A DNA stretch of 64,000 bases from Arthrobacter sp. zg-Y1171 (GCF_025244845.1 NZ_CP104264.1:2232001-2296000); one strand, 5' to 3'; positions 35,503 through 45,337 are shown, numbered from the stretch's first letter. Notes: generated from the sequence alone by a model not told the origin. Numbers and translations are program-made.

Positions 35503-36519
35503 CTACTGCGATGCCCGCGGCCAAATGCCGCCGAGGGTCTGCAGGAATTCGGCTTCCGACAGGACTTCGATGCGCTGGCCCCGCTCGTGCAGGTCCAGCA
35601 CCCGCCGTGCCTTGCCGGTCAGGCGCCCGCTGCGCAGGTCCCCGGGCTCAAAACCGTCCCCGACCACCAGCACACTGGTGGCGCGGGTGACGTTGCTGGC
35701 CGTACGGGCGCCGACCTCTGCGGCCCGGTCCTTCGCGGTCTGCCGGGCCATGCCCAGGTTGCCGGTGAACACAACAGTCTGGCCGAACAGGGGATGCGCC
35801 GGGTCCGCCAGCGGATTAGGCGGCGGATTGTCACCCTCCGACGGCCAGCCCTGCCACCCGCCGGCTGCCGCAGCCGGAGTGCCGGTGCCCCGGGCCAGGG
35901 CATCCCTCGTGGCCTTGGAGAGCGGGTGCTGCCCCGGCACGTAGGCCGGCAGATGGGACGCAGGCCGGCCGTCGCGCAGGAAAAACTCCGGCATCGACCG
36001 GGCGCCGCTGCGGCGGGCAATATCCACCATGATCCCGGCGCAGGCGCGTGCGTCCTCGGTGGCGTCGTGGTGGTTCAGCAGGGGCACTCCGGCAGCTTCC
36101 GCGGCAAAGGGCAGCGAATGCGACGGCAGCTGGTAGGTGCGCCGCGAATGGACCACTGTGCAGGTGTAGTCATACGCCGGCCCCGCCAGCTCGGAGACCT
36201 CCAGTGCGGAACGGATCACGCCCAGGTCAAAGGCGGCATTGTGCGCCACCAGCAGGTCATCGCCGATGAAGGCGCCGATCTCCGGAAAGAGTTCACCGAA
36301 CCGGGGAGCTCCTGCCACCATCCCGGGTTCAATGCCGTGGATCCGCACGTTGCGCGGATCAAAGTAGTCGTGCCCCTCCGGAGGCCGCATCAGCCAGGAC
36401 GCTTCCTCGACAACCTGTCCCCCGCGGACCCGGACCAGGCCCACGGAACATGGCGAGCCGCGGAAGCCGTTGGCTGTTTCAAAATCTATTGCGGTAAAAC
36501 TGAGCCCTGCCTCAGGCAT
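35503..36519 (-). CDS. DEDDh 3'-5' exonuclease with C-terminal BRCT domain
   Basis: This is a DNA polymerase III epsilon-like exonuclease of 338 residues. DEDDh residues are visible: Asp12 and Glu14 in AIDFETAN, Asp98 in AHNAAFDLG, His151 and Asp156 in NHHDATEDARA. A linker rich in Pro/Gly leads to a BRCT domain (about 242-330: LFGQTVVFTGNLGMARQTAKDRAAEVGARTASNVTRATSVLVVG). ATG at 36519 overlaps the DedA stop by 8 bases, which supports it over an upstream Met at 36588. Such proteins are thought to act in DNA repair or as accessory proofreaders. It is the second gene of a DedA-exonuclease pair. Confidence 0.92.
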   Translation of the reverse strand: MPEAGLSFTAIDFETANGFRGSPCSVGLVRVRGGQVVEEASWLMRPPEGHDYFDPRNVRIHGIEPGMVAGAPRFGELFPEIGAFIGDDLLVAHNAAFDLGVIRSALEVSELAGPAYDYTCTVVHSRRTYQLPSHSLPFAAEAAGVPLLNHHDATEDARACAGIMVDIARRSGARSMPEFFLRDGRPASHLPAYVPGQHPLSKATRDALARGTGTPAAAAGGWQGWPSEGDNPPPNPLADPAHPLFGQTVVFTGNLGMARQTAKDRAAEVGARTASNVTRATSVLVVGDGFEPGDLRSGRLTGKARRVLDLHERGQRIEVLSEAEFLQTLGGIWPRASQ

Positions 36520-37210
36520 TGCCGCGGGCCGCCTGCTTCCGCCGGGAGCTACGCACCTTGGAAACCACGAACCAAACCGCCGCGGCAATTACCGCCACGA
36601 TGACGATCTTCTGGAAAACGCCGGCGTACTCTTCGACGATGTGCCAGCTTTCACCCAAGTAGTAACCGGCCGCGATGAAGATTGCGTTCCAGATCAGGCT
36701 GCCTGCAGTGGTCAGGGCCGTGAAGGTCAGCAGGTGCATCCGTTCGATGCCGGCAGGGATCGAGATGAGGCTGCGGAACAGCGGGATCATCCGGCCGAAG
36801 AACACGGCCTTGTTCCCGTGCCGCCCGAACCAGGCCTCGACTTTGTCCACGTCCTCCAGGTCCACCAGCGGCACCTTCGCGACCAGCCTGCGCATCCGGT
36901 TCCGGCCCAGCCACGCGCCGAGGCCGTAGAGTGCCAGGGCGCCGACGACGGACCCCAGCGTGGTCCAGAACAGTGCGGCGGCGATGGAGAAGTTGCCCTG
37001 GCTGGCGGTGAAGCCGGCCAGCGGCAGGATGATTTCGCTCGGCAGCGGGGGGAAGAGGTTTTCCAGGGCGATGGCCAGCCCGGCGCCGGGAGCGCCGATG
37101 GTTTCCATCATGCCGACCGCCCAGTCCGCCACACCCCCGAGGGCGGAGGGGTCGCCGGAGGCTTCGGCGGGGACGGAGGTGGCTGGGGTAACGGCTTGTG
37201 TAATAGTCAT
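36512..37210 (-). CDS. DedA-family membrane protein
   Basis: This 232-residue inner-membrane protein belongs to the DedA (SNARE-associated) family. It carries the family's ENLFPPLPSEIILPLAGF re-entrant motif, GSVVGALALYGLGAWLGR, and FFGRMIPLFRSLISIPAGIERM with the conserved Arg residues. DedA proteins are linked to lipid (undecaprenyl phosphate or phospholipid) flipping and membrane potential maintenance. It overlaps the exonuclease gene by 8 bases, although no functional link is evident. Confidence 0.92.
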   Translation of the reverse strand: MTITQAVTPATSVPAEASGDPSALGGVADWAVGMMETIGAPGAGLAIALENLFPPLPSEIILPLAGFTASQGNFSIAAALFWTTLGSVVGALALYGLGAWLGRNRMRRLVAKVPLVDLEDVDKVEAWFGRHGNKAVFFGRMIPLFRSLISIPAGIERMHLLTFTALTTAGSLIWNAIFIAAGYYLGESWHIVEEYAGVFQKIVIVAVIAAAVWFVVSKVRSSRRKQAARGNA

Positions 37211-37305
37211 CTCGGGCTCAATTCTGCCCTAGGCTCCCTGACAGGGAAGAATCCGGGTCGCATTCCCGGGCGTGTTTGGGACACATCGCACACCCGGGAA
37301 GCAGA

Positions 37306-37950
37306 TCAGGAAATCCCCGGGGACCCGTCGTCCAAGGCGGCTACCAGGGCCGGCAGCAGGGCGCGGAAGGCCTGGCCGCGGTGGCTGATGGCGTTCTTTT
37401 CCGCACTGCTCAGTTCGGCGCAGGTGCGGTCCAGTCCGGCCGGCTGCAGGATCGGGTCGTAGCCGAACCCGCCCGCTCCCCGCGGCGAGTCCTGCAGTGT
37501 TCCGCGCAGTTCGCCGCGTTCCACGGTCCCGCCGCCGTCGGGCAGTGCCAGGGCAGCAGCGCAGACGAACGCCGCCCCGCGGTGCTCGGCGGAAATATCA
37601 CCCAGCTGGGCCAGGAGCAGTTCGAGGTTCGCCGCGTCGTCGCCGTGCCGGCCGGACCAGCGCGCCGAAAAAATCCCGGGCGCCCCGCCCAGGACGTCTA
37701 CGGCCAGCCCGGAATCGTCCGCGACGGCCGGCAGGCCGGTGGCTGCCGCTACCGCATGGGCCTTGAGCAGCGCGTTCTGTTCAAAGGTCACACCGGTTTC
37801 GGCGACATCGGGCACTCCGGCCGCGGCGGCATCGATCACCTGAGTGTCGACGTCGAGGCCGGGCACCTGCCCGCGGAGCAGTTCCCGCAGCTCGCGCAGC
37901 TTGCCCGGGTTTCGGGTGGCCAGGACCAGGCGCGCTGTTGGCTGCGGCAT
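37306..37950 (-). CDS. rdgB: Non-canonical purine NTP pyrophosphatase (RdgB/HAM1)
   Basis: This 214-residue enzyme hydrolyses dITP, ITP and XTP to monophosphates and keeps them out of DNA and RNA. Family motifs are LATRNPGKLRELRELL (Lys and Asn of the nucleotide site), ETGVTFEQNALLKAHAVAAATGLPAVADDSGLAVDVLGGAPGIFSARW and GFGYDPI followed by ELSSAEKNAISHRGQAFRAL. The ATG directly abuts the TAA of rph (no gap), so the two are one operon. This order, rph-rdgB, is conserved across actinobacteria. Confidence 0.96.
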   Translation of the reverse strand: MPQPTARLVLATRNPGKLRELRELLRGQVPGLDVDTQVIDAAAAGVPDVAETGVTFEQNALLKAHAVAAATGLPAVADDSGLAVDVLGGAPGIFSARWSGRHGDDAANLELLLAQLGDISAEHRGAAFVCAAALALPDGGGTVERGELRGTLQDSPRGAGGFGYDPILQPAGLDRTCAELSSAEKNAISHRGQAFRALLPALVAALDDGSPGIS

Positions 37951-38724
<774 letters not shown>

Positions 38725-38736
38725 AGGCCCAGTCTA
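38725..38736 (-). promoter_or_regulatory. -10 box for leaderless rph-rdgB message
   Basis: On the minus strand, TAGACT (38736-38731), GGGCCT, then ATG at 38724. Confidence 0.5.
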
Positions 38737-38930
38737 TCGGCCGGGCCGTCGCGTGCCGGGCGGACGGGCCGGGCGGACGGGCCGGGCAGTATGCGTCCCT
38801 ACCCTTTCTCTCCCGCTGCCCCGCTCCTAGGGTGGCGCCGTACCGTCGGACCCCTTCCCGCCCGTCCCGCACACCGGGAGGGTCTGGGGGAACGACCCCC
38901 TGCAATGACGCAGAAAGGATCGGCACGCAC

Positions 38931-40349
38931 ATGCGCAGACTTTCATCTTTGGGGGTTGCCGTTTCGCTGGCCCTGGCAACCGCCCCGGCAACGGCAACCG
39001 CGGCAGAACCCGCCGTCACGGAGCTCGGGGGGACGCTTCCCGGCGGAGCAACGTGGGCGGCACAGCTGCCGCAGGACTGGAACGGCAAGCTGGTGCTCTA
39101 CAGTCACGGCTTCCGCCCCGGACCCGACAACCCGGCCCGGGACCCGGGTTTCGAATCCACCGCCCAGGCACTGACCGCCCGGGGATTCGCGGTCGCTTCC
39201 TCGTCCTATGCAGCCACCGGCTGGGCCCTTGGAACAGCGGTCGAGGACCAGCTGGGCACCCTGGCCGCCTTCTCCGCTGCGGCTGGCGAACCTGTCCGGA
39301 CCATCGCCTTCGGCACCTCGATGGGCGGCCTGGTCAGCAGCCTCATCGCCGAAACCCCGGACAGCGGCGTGGACGGAGCGGTGAGCACCTGCGGACTGCT
39401 CGGCGGCGGAATCAACCTGAACAATTACCAGTTGGACGGCCTCCACGCACTCGCCGAGCTGCTCCTGCCCGGAGCAGACCTGCAGTTGACCGGATTCCGC
39501 ACCGCACAGGAAGCCGATGTCACCATCAATGCCCTGATGGGCGCGCTGCAGCAGGCACAGGCGACGCCGGAGGGCCGGGCCCGGCTGGCATTGGCGGCGG
39601 CCCTGATGAACACACCAACCTGGTTCAGCGGGGACACGGAACCGGACCGGAAGGATTACGCCGCACAGCAGGAAGCGCAGTACAACTGGCTGCTGCAGAC
39701 AATCCCGTTTGTGGTCGGCTCGCGTGCCTCGATAGTCAACGCCGCGGACGGTGACAGCGGCTGGAACCAAGGAGTGGATTACGGCTCCCTGCTGCGTGAC
39801 TCGGCGCAGCGGCAGCAGGTCAAGGCGCTGTACCGCAGTGCCGGCCTGGATCTGCGCCGGGACCTGCATACCCTCACCTCCACCGCGGACACCGCACCGG
39901 ATCCGGAAGCCCTGGAGTGGATGGACCGCACCTCGACCCCGCACGGGGACCTCCTCATGCCGGTGCTGACCATGCATACCCTGGCCGACATCCTGGCGCC
40001 GGTGGAGTACATGGAGGAGTACGCCCAGACGGTTCGGGAAGCCGGCACCGGTGCGCTGCTGCGCCAGTCCTACGTCGAACGGACCGGGCACTGCACCTTC
40101 ACCGACGCGGAGCGGGTCGGCGCGGTGCTGGCGATGGACGAGCGCCTTGACACCGGCCGCTGGGGGAACCTGGCCGAGCCCCGGCAGCTTGACCGGGCAG
40201 CCGAATCACTGGGACTGGGGGAAGCGGACTTCATCAGGTACCGTCCCGAAGAATTCGTCAACGACCGGGACTACCCGCAGGACCCGGGCTCCGGTCACGG
40301 ACACGGGCACGGGCATGGACACGGGCACGGGCACGGAAGGGGCCGCTGA
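38931..40349 (+). CDS. Secreted alpha/beta hydrolase with C-terminal Gly-His repeat tail
   Basis: This 472-residue exported protein starts with signal peptide MRRLSSLGVAVSLALATAPA and a likely AxA cleavage near ATATAA|EP. The mature hydrolase shows SHGFRPGPDNP (oxyanion region), nucleophile Ser130 in FGTSMGGL, candidate Asp in MHTLADILAP and candidate His in TGHCTF. ATG at 38931 follows AGAAAGGA. The C-terminus ends in seven Gly-His units followed by GRGR, a likely metal-binding tail. The substrate is unknown; esterase or depolymerase-type activity is possible. It is inserted in + orientation within a block of otherwise conserved minus-strand genes. Confidence 0.85.
   Translation: MRRLSSLGVAVSLALATAPATATAAEPAVTELGGTLPGGATWAAQLPQDWNGKLVLYSHGFRPGPDNPARDPGFESTAQALTARGFAVASSSYAATGWALGTAVEDQLGTLAAFSAAAGEPVRTIAFGTSMGGLVSSLIAETPDSGVDGAVSTCGLLGGGINLNNYQLDGLHALAELLLPGADLQLTGFRTAQEADVTINALMGALQQAQATPEGRARLALAAALMNTPTWFSGDTEPDRKDYAAQQEAQYNWLLQTIPFVVGSRASIVNAADGDSGWNQGVDYGSLLRDSAQRQQVKALYRSAGLDLRRDLHTLTSTADTAPDPEALEWMDRTSTPHGDLLMPVLTMHTLADILAPVEYMEEYAQTVREAGTGALLRQSYVERTGHCTFTDAERVGAVLAMDERLDTGRWGNLAEPRQLDRAAESLGLGEADFIRYRPEEFVNDRDYPQDPGSGHGHGHGHGHGHGHGRGR
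40293..40334 (+). repeat. Seven GGN-CAY hexanucleotide units encoding Gly-His
   Basis: Seven in-frame 6-base units (ggt/gga/ggg + cac/cat) sit at the extreme 3' end of the secreted hydrolase gene. Third bases vary between units, so it is maintained at protein level as well as being a possible slippage tract. Confidence 0.85.
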
Positions 40350-40357
40350 CGGCGGGC

Positions 40358-41209
40358 CTACCCCGCCGGATGGACCCCGCCCTGCACAGCGAGGGGTGCA
40401 CTGAACGGGCTGCCGACGACGTAGGAGACACCGGCCACGGCGACGGCGAGGTCCCCGCTGTAGGTTTCGCGTGCTTCCGAGACGCTGACGCTGGCGTCGT
40501 TCCAGACCGGCAGGTGCGTGAGGAGCAGGCGCCGGGCCTGCGCTGCGGTGGCCGCTGCTCCGGCGCGGCGCCCGGTCAGGTGCACCCCTTCGATGGCGTC
40601 ATCCCGGCCCTCGTGGAACGCAGCTTCACAGAGGAAGACATCGGTGTCCCGGGCGGCATCTTCCAGCCCGGGGCAGGAATCGGTATCCCCGGAATACGCC
40701 AGGGTCCGGAGCGCGGGCTCGCCGTCGGCGTCCAGGGTGCGGGCTTCCACGCGCAGGGCGTAGGCCTCTTCGGCCGGGTGCCGCACCGGGTACGGGGTCA
40801 CGGTGAACGGCCCGATCTGCACTGCGCTGCCGGCGGTCCAGTTGGAGAACTCGAAATCCTCGTGCATGCCCGGGTCCAGCTCCAGCCCGTAGGCCGTGGC
40901 CATCCGGTCCGCCGTTGCCGCCGGCCCCCAGACCTTGATCCGGTCCCGGTTCCAGCCGGAGGGGTCCCAGTGCACGGCGACGTGGAGGCCGCACAGATCC
41001 ATGCAGTGGTCCGGATGCAGGTGGGTCAACAGGACGGCGTCAATGTCCCGCAGGTCCATGTAGCGCTGCAGCGCACCCAGCGATCCGTTGCCGAGGTCCA
41101 GCAGGATCCGCCAGTCGCGGACGCCGTCGTTGGCGGTCACGAGGTAGCACGACGCCGGCGAGGCCGGGCCGGGGAAGGATCCGCTGCAGCCCACAATGGT
41201 CAGTTTCAT
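40358..41209 (-). CDS. MBL-fold metallohydrolase (Rv1339-like, possible cAMP phosphodiesterase)
   Basis: This 283-residue metallo-beta-lactamase-fold enzyme has the motif THLHPDH (His63, His65, Asp67, His68) and further ligands in [15 protein letters not shown] and a late THLPVW. The N-terminus [22 protein letters not shown] is the RNase Z-like opening. Position next to murI and near rph-rdgB, clpS and pncB matches Rv1339 of Mycobacterium tuberculosis, which has been described as an atypical cAMP phosphodiesterase. Orthology is inferred from order and motif. It overlaps murI by 4 bases. Confidence 0.88.
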   Translation of the reverse strand: MKLTIVGCSGSFPGPASPASCYLVTANDGVRDWRILLDLGNGSLGALQRYMDLRDIDAVLLTHLHPDHCMDLCGLHVAVHWDPSGWNRDRIKVWGPAATADRMATAYGLELDPGMHEDFEFSNWTAGSAVQIGPFTVTPYPVRHPAEEAYALRVEARTLDADGEPALRTLAYSGDTDSCPGLEDAARDTDVFLCEAAFHEGRDDAIEGVHLTGRRAGAAATAAQARRLLLTHLPVWNDASVSVSEARETYSGDLAVAVAGVSYVVGSPFSAPLAVQGGVHPAG

Positions 41210-42207
41210 ACCGTGCCGTTCCTGGAGCCGCCGCTGTGCGCCTCCGTGCGTTCAGGGGCGTCAGCCCGGGCTGCGGCAATCATCTGCGGGGTGACCCGCG
41301 CCATGCTGCCGGTTGGGTAATGCGCGGCCACATGTTCCACCTGCTGCACGCTGAGCACCTCGGGGCCGAGGAAACGCCGGGCAAGCAGCTCGAAGGAGGC
41401 AGAGTCTCCGGTGGCAACGAAGGTGTGCTGCGGCGGGGTCTGCGAGCGCCGTTCGATCCCGTGCGAGATCAGGGCGCGGTAGACATCCTTCGCGGTCTCC
41501 TCGGCACTGGAAACGAGCGTGACGCCGTCGCCCATCACATAGGAAATCACGCCGGTGAGCAGTGGGTAGTGGGTACAGCCAAGGACCAGGGTGTCCACGT
41601 CCCGGGCCTTCAGCGGAGCCAGGTATTCCTCCGCCGTGGCCAGCACATCGGGGCCGGACGTGATGCCGGCTTCGACGAACTCCACGAACGCCGGGCAGGC
41701 CACCGAAGACACCTGCAGGTGCGGGGCCGCGGCAAAGGTGTCGTCGTAGGCCCGCGAACCAACAGTGGCAGCCGTGCCGATGACGCCGATCCGTCCGGTC
41801 CGGGTAGCAGCCACTGCGCGGCGGACCGCCGGCTGGATGACCTCGATGACGGGGATGCCGTACCGGTGCGTGTAACGCTCGCGGGCGTCACGCAGGACGG
41901 CGGCGGAGGCGGAGTTGCAGGCAATCACCAGGAGCTTGACGCCGGAATCCACCAGTTCGTCCATTACGCCCAGCGCTTTGGCCCGGACTTCGGCGATCGG
42001 CAGGGGTCCGTAGGGTCCGTTGGCGGTATCCCCCACGTACATAACGGCTTCGTTGGGCAGCTGGTCCAGGACGGCGCGCGCCACTGTCAGGCCGCCGACA
42101 CCGGAGTCAAAGATGCCGATCGGGGCGTCCGGGTCCTTGACCCGGATTGCTTCGTGCACGGACGTGCCCAGTGGATGGGTGGAGGAGCTGGCCGGGTTCG
42201 AACTCAT
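41206..42207 (-). CDS. murI: Glutamate racemase
   Basis: This enzyme makes D-glutamate for peptidoglycan. The 333-residue protein has the substrate motif [15 protein letters not shown] (Asp34, Ser35) and the two catalytic Cys: Cys97 in IACNSAS and Cys211 in LGCTHYPLL. Relative to the usual 265-280 residues it has about 27 extra N-terminal residues and a longer C-terminal tail (about 35 residues, Ala/Arg-rich). ATG at 42207 is preferred; the frame continues upstream to 42246 without family sequence. Its stop overlaps the MBL gene. Confidence 0.95.
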   Translation of the reverse strand: MSSNPASSSTHPLGTSVHEAIRVKDPDAPIGIFDSGVGGLTVARAVLDQLPNEAVMYVGDTANGPYGPLPIAEVRAKALGVMDELVDSGVKLLVIACNSASAAVLRDARERYTHRYGIPVIEVIQPAVRRAVAATRTGRIGVIGTAATVGSRAYDDTFAAAPHLQVSSVACPAFVEFVEAGITSGPDVLATAEEYLAPLKARDVDTLVLGCTHYPLLTGVISYVMGDGVTLVSSAEETAKDVYRALISHGIERRSQTPPQHTFVATGDSASFELLARRFLGPEVLSVQQVEHVAAHYPTGSMARVTPQMIAAARADAPERTEAHSGGSRNGTV

Positions 42208-42271
42208 AATGTAACGACCATAGTCCTCCCCCGCGCACGGGCACATTCACCGGACCGTGCCGTTGCTCACA

Positions 42272-42293
42272 AAACCGGCTGCGGACACAGCCG
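42272..42293 (-). terminator. Intrinsic terminator after clpS-DUF2017
   Basis: On the minus strand, CGGCTG-N6-CAGCCG is followed by GTTTTG (plus strand aaaacCGGCTG...). It lies 9 bases beyond the DUF2017 stop. Confidence 0.7.
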
Positions 42294-42301
42294 ATTCCGT
42301 G

Positions 42302-42859
42302 TCAGCGCAGGGAGTCGAGCAGCGCCTGCATGAGTGTCTCCTGCAGCCATGTGACGAAGTTGTACACCAGCGCAAGGTAGCCGTCCAGATCCTCGGCCTT
42401 GGACGGATCGGTGATGTCATGCAGCCGCTCGGCATCTTCGCCATCTTCCAGGCCCAGGCGGTCGGCAAGCACCAGCCGGACATCGTTCAAGGCGCGCGCA
42501 AAGAGCTGCGCCTGCTCGGTGTCCAGGCGCAGCGGAGCCGCCTCCAGCTGCAGCGCGGCGGCGCGCAGGGCGCTTTGTTTTGATTCGCGCAGCGACCGTT
42601 CCGTAAACCGCCGGAACTCGAGGGCGTCGTCGTCGTTCCCCGTGGTGCCGGCGGGGAGGAGCCGCAGCAGGGCCGAGTCATCCGGAACGGCCGCCGATGG
42701 GTCGATGCCGACCATGGCCGCGAGCGGATCGGCGTCCGCGGCAGTGTCAGGTTCCAGCAAGGCCTGCACATCGGAGAAGAGCTTGCGCAGCAGGTCCCGC
42801 TCCCCCGGTTCCAGGTTTGCGGTAATGCCCTTGCGGGTGAGCTTGAAGCCGGTGGCCAC
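42302..42859 (-). CDS. DUF2017 family protein
   Basis: This 185-residue soluble protein belongs to the actinobacterial DUF2017 family. Typical features are the opening GFKLTRKGITANLEPGERDLLRKLFSDVQALLEP, the mid part EFRRFTERSLRESKQSALRAAALQLE, and the end YLALVYNFVTWLQETLMQALLDSL. The family is nearly always encoded beside clpS in actinobacteria (Rv1332 beside Rv1331), as here. Its biochemical function is not known. The start is a GTG at 42859. Confidence 0.9.
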   Translation of the reverse strand: MATGFKLTRKGITANLEPGERDLLRKLFSDVQALLEPDTAADADPLAAMVGIDPSAAVPDDSALLRLLPAGTTGNDDDALEFRRFTERSLRESKQSALRAAALQLEAAPLRLDTEQAQLFARALNDVRLVLADRLGLEDGEDAERLHDITDPSKAEDLDGYLALVYNFVTWLQETLMQALLDSLR

Positions 42860-42917
42860 GAATATCCGTTTCTGTTCTGCGTACTGGGTTCTGCGGTGTA
42901 GGCGGTGCCAGGCGGTG

Positions 42918-43226
42918 CTAAGCCGCGTCCGCCTTCTGGAAGGTGGCCCACAGCCCGTAGGAATGCATGGCGAGGGTATCGCGTTCTGCGGATTCCCGGG
43001 ATCCGGTGGCCACTACGGACTTCCCGGCCTGGTGGACCTCCAGCATGAGGCGGTGGGACTTGGCCTCCGAATAGCCGAAATAGCTCTGGAAGACGTAACT
43101 GACATAACTCATCAGGTTAACCGGGTCGTTCCAGACAATCACGACCCAGGGAACATCCGAAGACGTGAGGGTATCCGTCTCTTCACGTGTCAGGGTGTCC
43201 GTTCCGGTCGCGGTGCTGGTAGCCAT
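42918..43226 (-). CDS. clpS: ATP-dependent Clp protease adaptor ClpS
   Basis: This 102-residue adaptor binds N-degron substrates and hands them to the Clp ATPase. It has the core [72 protein letters not shown]. The Asn-Asp-Pro-Val-Asn loop and following helix form the N-end residue pocket. A Thr/Asp-rich N-terminal tail of about 25 residues precedes it. ATG at 43226 sits 7 bases after TACAAT and has no ribosome site. It is divergent from pncB and first in an operon with DUF2017. Confidence 0.96.
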   Translation of the reverse strand: MATSTATGTDTLTREETDTLTSSDVPWVVIVWNDPVNLMSYVSYVFQSYFGYSEAKSHRLMLEVHQAGKSVVATGSRESAERDTLAMHSYGLWATFQKADAA

Positions 43227-43239
43227 AGGTCCAATTGTA
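43227..43239 (-). promoter_or_regulatory. -10 box for leaderless clpS
   Basis: On the minus strand, TACAAT (43239-43234), seven bases, then ATG at 43226. This is the strongest -10 match among the leaderless starts here. Confidence 0.55.
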
Positions 43240-43299
43240 GTGAGGAATCGGCTGCGAACCTCCGCAGTGCAGCCTTCTGCTCAATGGGGATCCGCGGGT

Positions 43300-43312
43300 T
43301 AGAGTTTTGCCT
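43300..43312 (+). promoter_or_regulatory. -10 box for leaderless pncB
   Basis: TAGAGT (43300-43305), seven bases, then GTG at 43313. An alternative TTG at 43307 would lie inside the promoter-start spacer and is unlikely. Confidence 0.45.
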
Positions 43313-44638
43313 GTGAACAGTCCCGCCGTCCGGCACACCCCGAATTCAGCCCTCTATACGGACCACTACGAGCTCACCATGCTCCAGGCCGCCCTCCACT
43401 CGGGTACGGCTTCCCGCCGGTCCGTGTTCGAAGTCTTTGCCCGGCGGCTGCCGGAAGGCCGCCGCTACGGCATCGCGGCGGGAACGGGCCGCATTCTCGA
43501 AGCCCTGGAAAACTTCCGCTTCGACCAACCGCAGCTGGACTTCCTGGCCAGGACCAACGTGGTGGACGAACGCACGCTGGCGTGGCTCGCGGACTTCCGG
43601 TTCTCCGGCAACATCTACGGCTACGCCGAGGGCGAGGCGTACTTCCCGCAGTCCCCCCTGCTGATCGTTGAATCCACCTTCGGCGAAGCCTGCATCCTCG
43701 AAACGATGATCCTGTCCATGCTCAACCACGACAGTGCCATTGCCTCCGCGGCTTCCCGCATGACCTCCGCTGCCGACGGACGCCCGTGCATCGAAATGGG
43801 TTCGCGCCGCACCCATGAGGAAGCGGCCGTTGCCGCGGCCCGCGCGGCAGTGATCGCCGGCTTCGACAGCACTTCCAACCTCGAGGCCGGCCTGCGCTAC
43901 GGCCTGAAAACCGTGGGCACCGCCGCGCATTCCTTCACCCTGCTGCACGATTCCGAAAAGGAAGCCTTCACCGCGCAGACAGCATCGCTGGGTATGGGCA
44001 CCTCCCTCCTGGTGGACACGTACGACGTCGAGCGGGGAGTCCGCACCGCGGTGGAAGTCGCCGGACCGTCGCTGGGCGGCGTGCGGCTGGATTCAGGCGA
44101 CCTCGTGGCGCAGGCGCGCTGGGTCCGGGACCTGCTCAACGAGCTGGGCAACGCGAAGACGCGCATCATGGTCACATCCGACCTGGACGAGTTTGCGATT
44201 GCAGCCCTGGCCTCGGCTCCCGTGGACGCCTACGGCGTCGGTACCTCCCTGGTCACCGGCTCCGGGGCTCCCACCGCCGGCATGGTCTACAAACTGGTCA
44301 GCCGCGAGGGAGACGACCACGAGTTCGTCTCCGTTGCCAAGGCCGCGAAAAACAAGGTCTCGCTCGGCGGGCGCAAGTACGCACTGCGCCGGCTGGACGA
44401 ACACGGCACGGCAACCGCCGAGGTGATCGGCATCGGCCATGCACCGGCGGACGACGGCAACGACCGTACGCTGCTGCACCAGTTCGTGGCCGACGGCGTT
44501 GTCCAGCCCGGCTGGACCGGACCGGAGGCGGTGACGCGTGCTGCCAAGCAGCACGCTGCGTCCCTTGCCGAACTGCCAACCTCGGTGAACCGCCTGCAGC
44601 GCGGCGAGCCGGTTATCCCCACCGAATACGAGGAGTAA
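43313..44638 (+). CDS. pncB: Nicotinate phosphoribosyltransferase
   Basis: This 441-residue enzyme of NAD salvage makes nicotinate mononucleotide from nicotinate and PRPP. Family marks are SALYTDHYELTMLQAALHSG, RRLPEGRRYGIAAGTGRILEALE, EMGSRRTHEEAAVAAARAAVIAGFDSTSNLEAGLRYG with the active-site His in RRTHEEA, and RLDSGDL at the PRPP-phosphate side. pncA follows 4 bases after its stop, forming a salvage pair: PncA makes nicotinate and PncB uses it. It is divergent from clpS. Confidence 0.95.
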   Translation: MNSPAVRHTPNSALYTDHYELTMLQAALHSGTASRRSVFEVFARRLPEGRRYGIAAGTGRILEALENFRFDQPQLDFLARTNVVDERTLAWLADFRFSGNIYGYAEGEAYFPQSPLLIVESTFGEACILETMILSMLNHDSAIASAASRMTSAADGRPCIEMGSRRTHEEAAVAAARAAVIAGFDSTSNLEAGLRYGLKTVGTAAHSFTLLHDSEKEAFTAQTASLGMGTSLLVDTYDVERGVRTAVEVAGPSLGGVRLDSGDLVAQARWVRDLLNELGNAKTRIMVTSDLDEFAIAALASAPVDAYGVGTSLVTGSGAPTAGMVYKLVSREGDDHEFVSVAKAAKNKVSLGGRKYALRRLDEHGTATAEVIGIGHAPADDGNDRTLLHQFVADGVVQPGWTGPEAVTRAAKQHAASLAELPTSVNRLQRGEPVIPTEYEE

Positions 44639-44642
44639 GCAA

Positions 44643-45260
44643 ATGGCCCGCGCCCTGATAATCGTCGACGTGCAGAACGACTTCTGTGAAGGCGGCTCGC
44701 TGGCTGTGGCCGGCGGGGCCGACCTCGCGGGGGAAATCACCGACTACGTGGAAACCTCCGCCGGCCGGTACGATCTGGTCGCCGCCACCCAGGACTGGCA
44801 CATCGATCCCGGTGCGCATTTCTCGGATACCCCGGACTTCGTGGACTCCTGGCCTCCGCACTGCGTCGCCGGCACCCCCGGCGCCCAGCCGCACCCGGAC
44901 CTGGACACCGAACTGGTGGATGCCTTCTTCCGCAAGGGCCAGTACGAAGCGGCGTATTCCGGTTTTGAGGGCGTCCTGGCGCCGGACGTCGAGGTTCCCC
45001 TCGGGGAGCCGGAAGCCGAGCCGGAGACAGCCGCCGAGACGCTGAGCCTCGACGACTGGCTGCGGGACAACGACGTGGACGAGGTGGTGGTGCTGGGCCT
45101 TGCCGCTGACTACTGCGTACGCGCCACTGCCCTGGACGCCATCGCTGCCGGCTACACCACCGCGGTGATCCCGGAACTGTGCCGCGGCATCAAGCGCGAG
45201 ACCACCCTCGCGGCCTGGGCCGAACTCGAAGACGCCGGCGTGGAGATCATCGACCTCTAG
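44643..45260 (+). CDS. pncA: Nicotinamidase (isochorismatase fold)
   Basis: This 205-residue enzyme converts nicotinamide to nicotinate and also hydrolyses pyrazinamide in relatives. The catalytic triad is visible as Asp9 (IVDVQNDF), Lys98 (FFRKGQ) and Cys158 (ADYCVRAT). Metal ligands are Asp51, His53 and His59 in TQDWHIDPGAHF, plus His73 in PPHCV. Compared with the 186-residue mycobacterial enzyme there is an acidic insert of about 20 residues (about 115-136, rich in Glu/Pro) before the DDWLRDNDVDEV helix. It is cotranscribed with pncB. Confidence 0.95.
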   Translation: MARALIIVDVQNDFCEGGSLAVAGGADLAGEITDYVETSAGRYDLVAATQDWHIDPGAHFSDTPDFVDSWPPHCVAGTPGAQPHPDLDTELVDAFFRKGQYEAAYSGFEGVLAPDVEVPLGEPEAEPETAAETLSLDDWLRDNDVDEVVVLGLAADYCVRATALDAIAAGYTTAVIPELCRGIKRETTLAAWAELEDAGVEIIDL

Positions 45261-45273
45261 CAAGGGCGCAGGA

Positions 45274-45307
45274 CAGAGGGCCGGCCGCTGCTGCGACCGG
45301 CCCTCTG
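45274..45307. terminator. Hairpin between convergent pncA and helicase genes
   Basis: CAGAGGGCCGG (45274-45284) pairs with CCGGCCCTCTG (45297-45307) with some inner pairing. There is no T-run on either side. Confidence 0.65.
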
Positions 45308-45337
45308 CCGTTCCCCGGGGTCATTTCCCTGGGGCCG

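Noticed and set aside
40293..40334. CRISPR-like or satellite array
   Set aside because: Six-base in-frame coding units with variable third bases and no spacers; simply the Gly-His tail.
42301..42301. Hidden mec/cysO/cysM genes between murI and DUF2017
   Set aside because: Only 94 bases are available there, and these contain a terminator.
43307..43312. TTG as pncB start
   Set aside because: It falls between the -10 box and the GTG at 43313 and would be at or before the transcription start.
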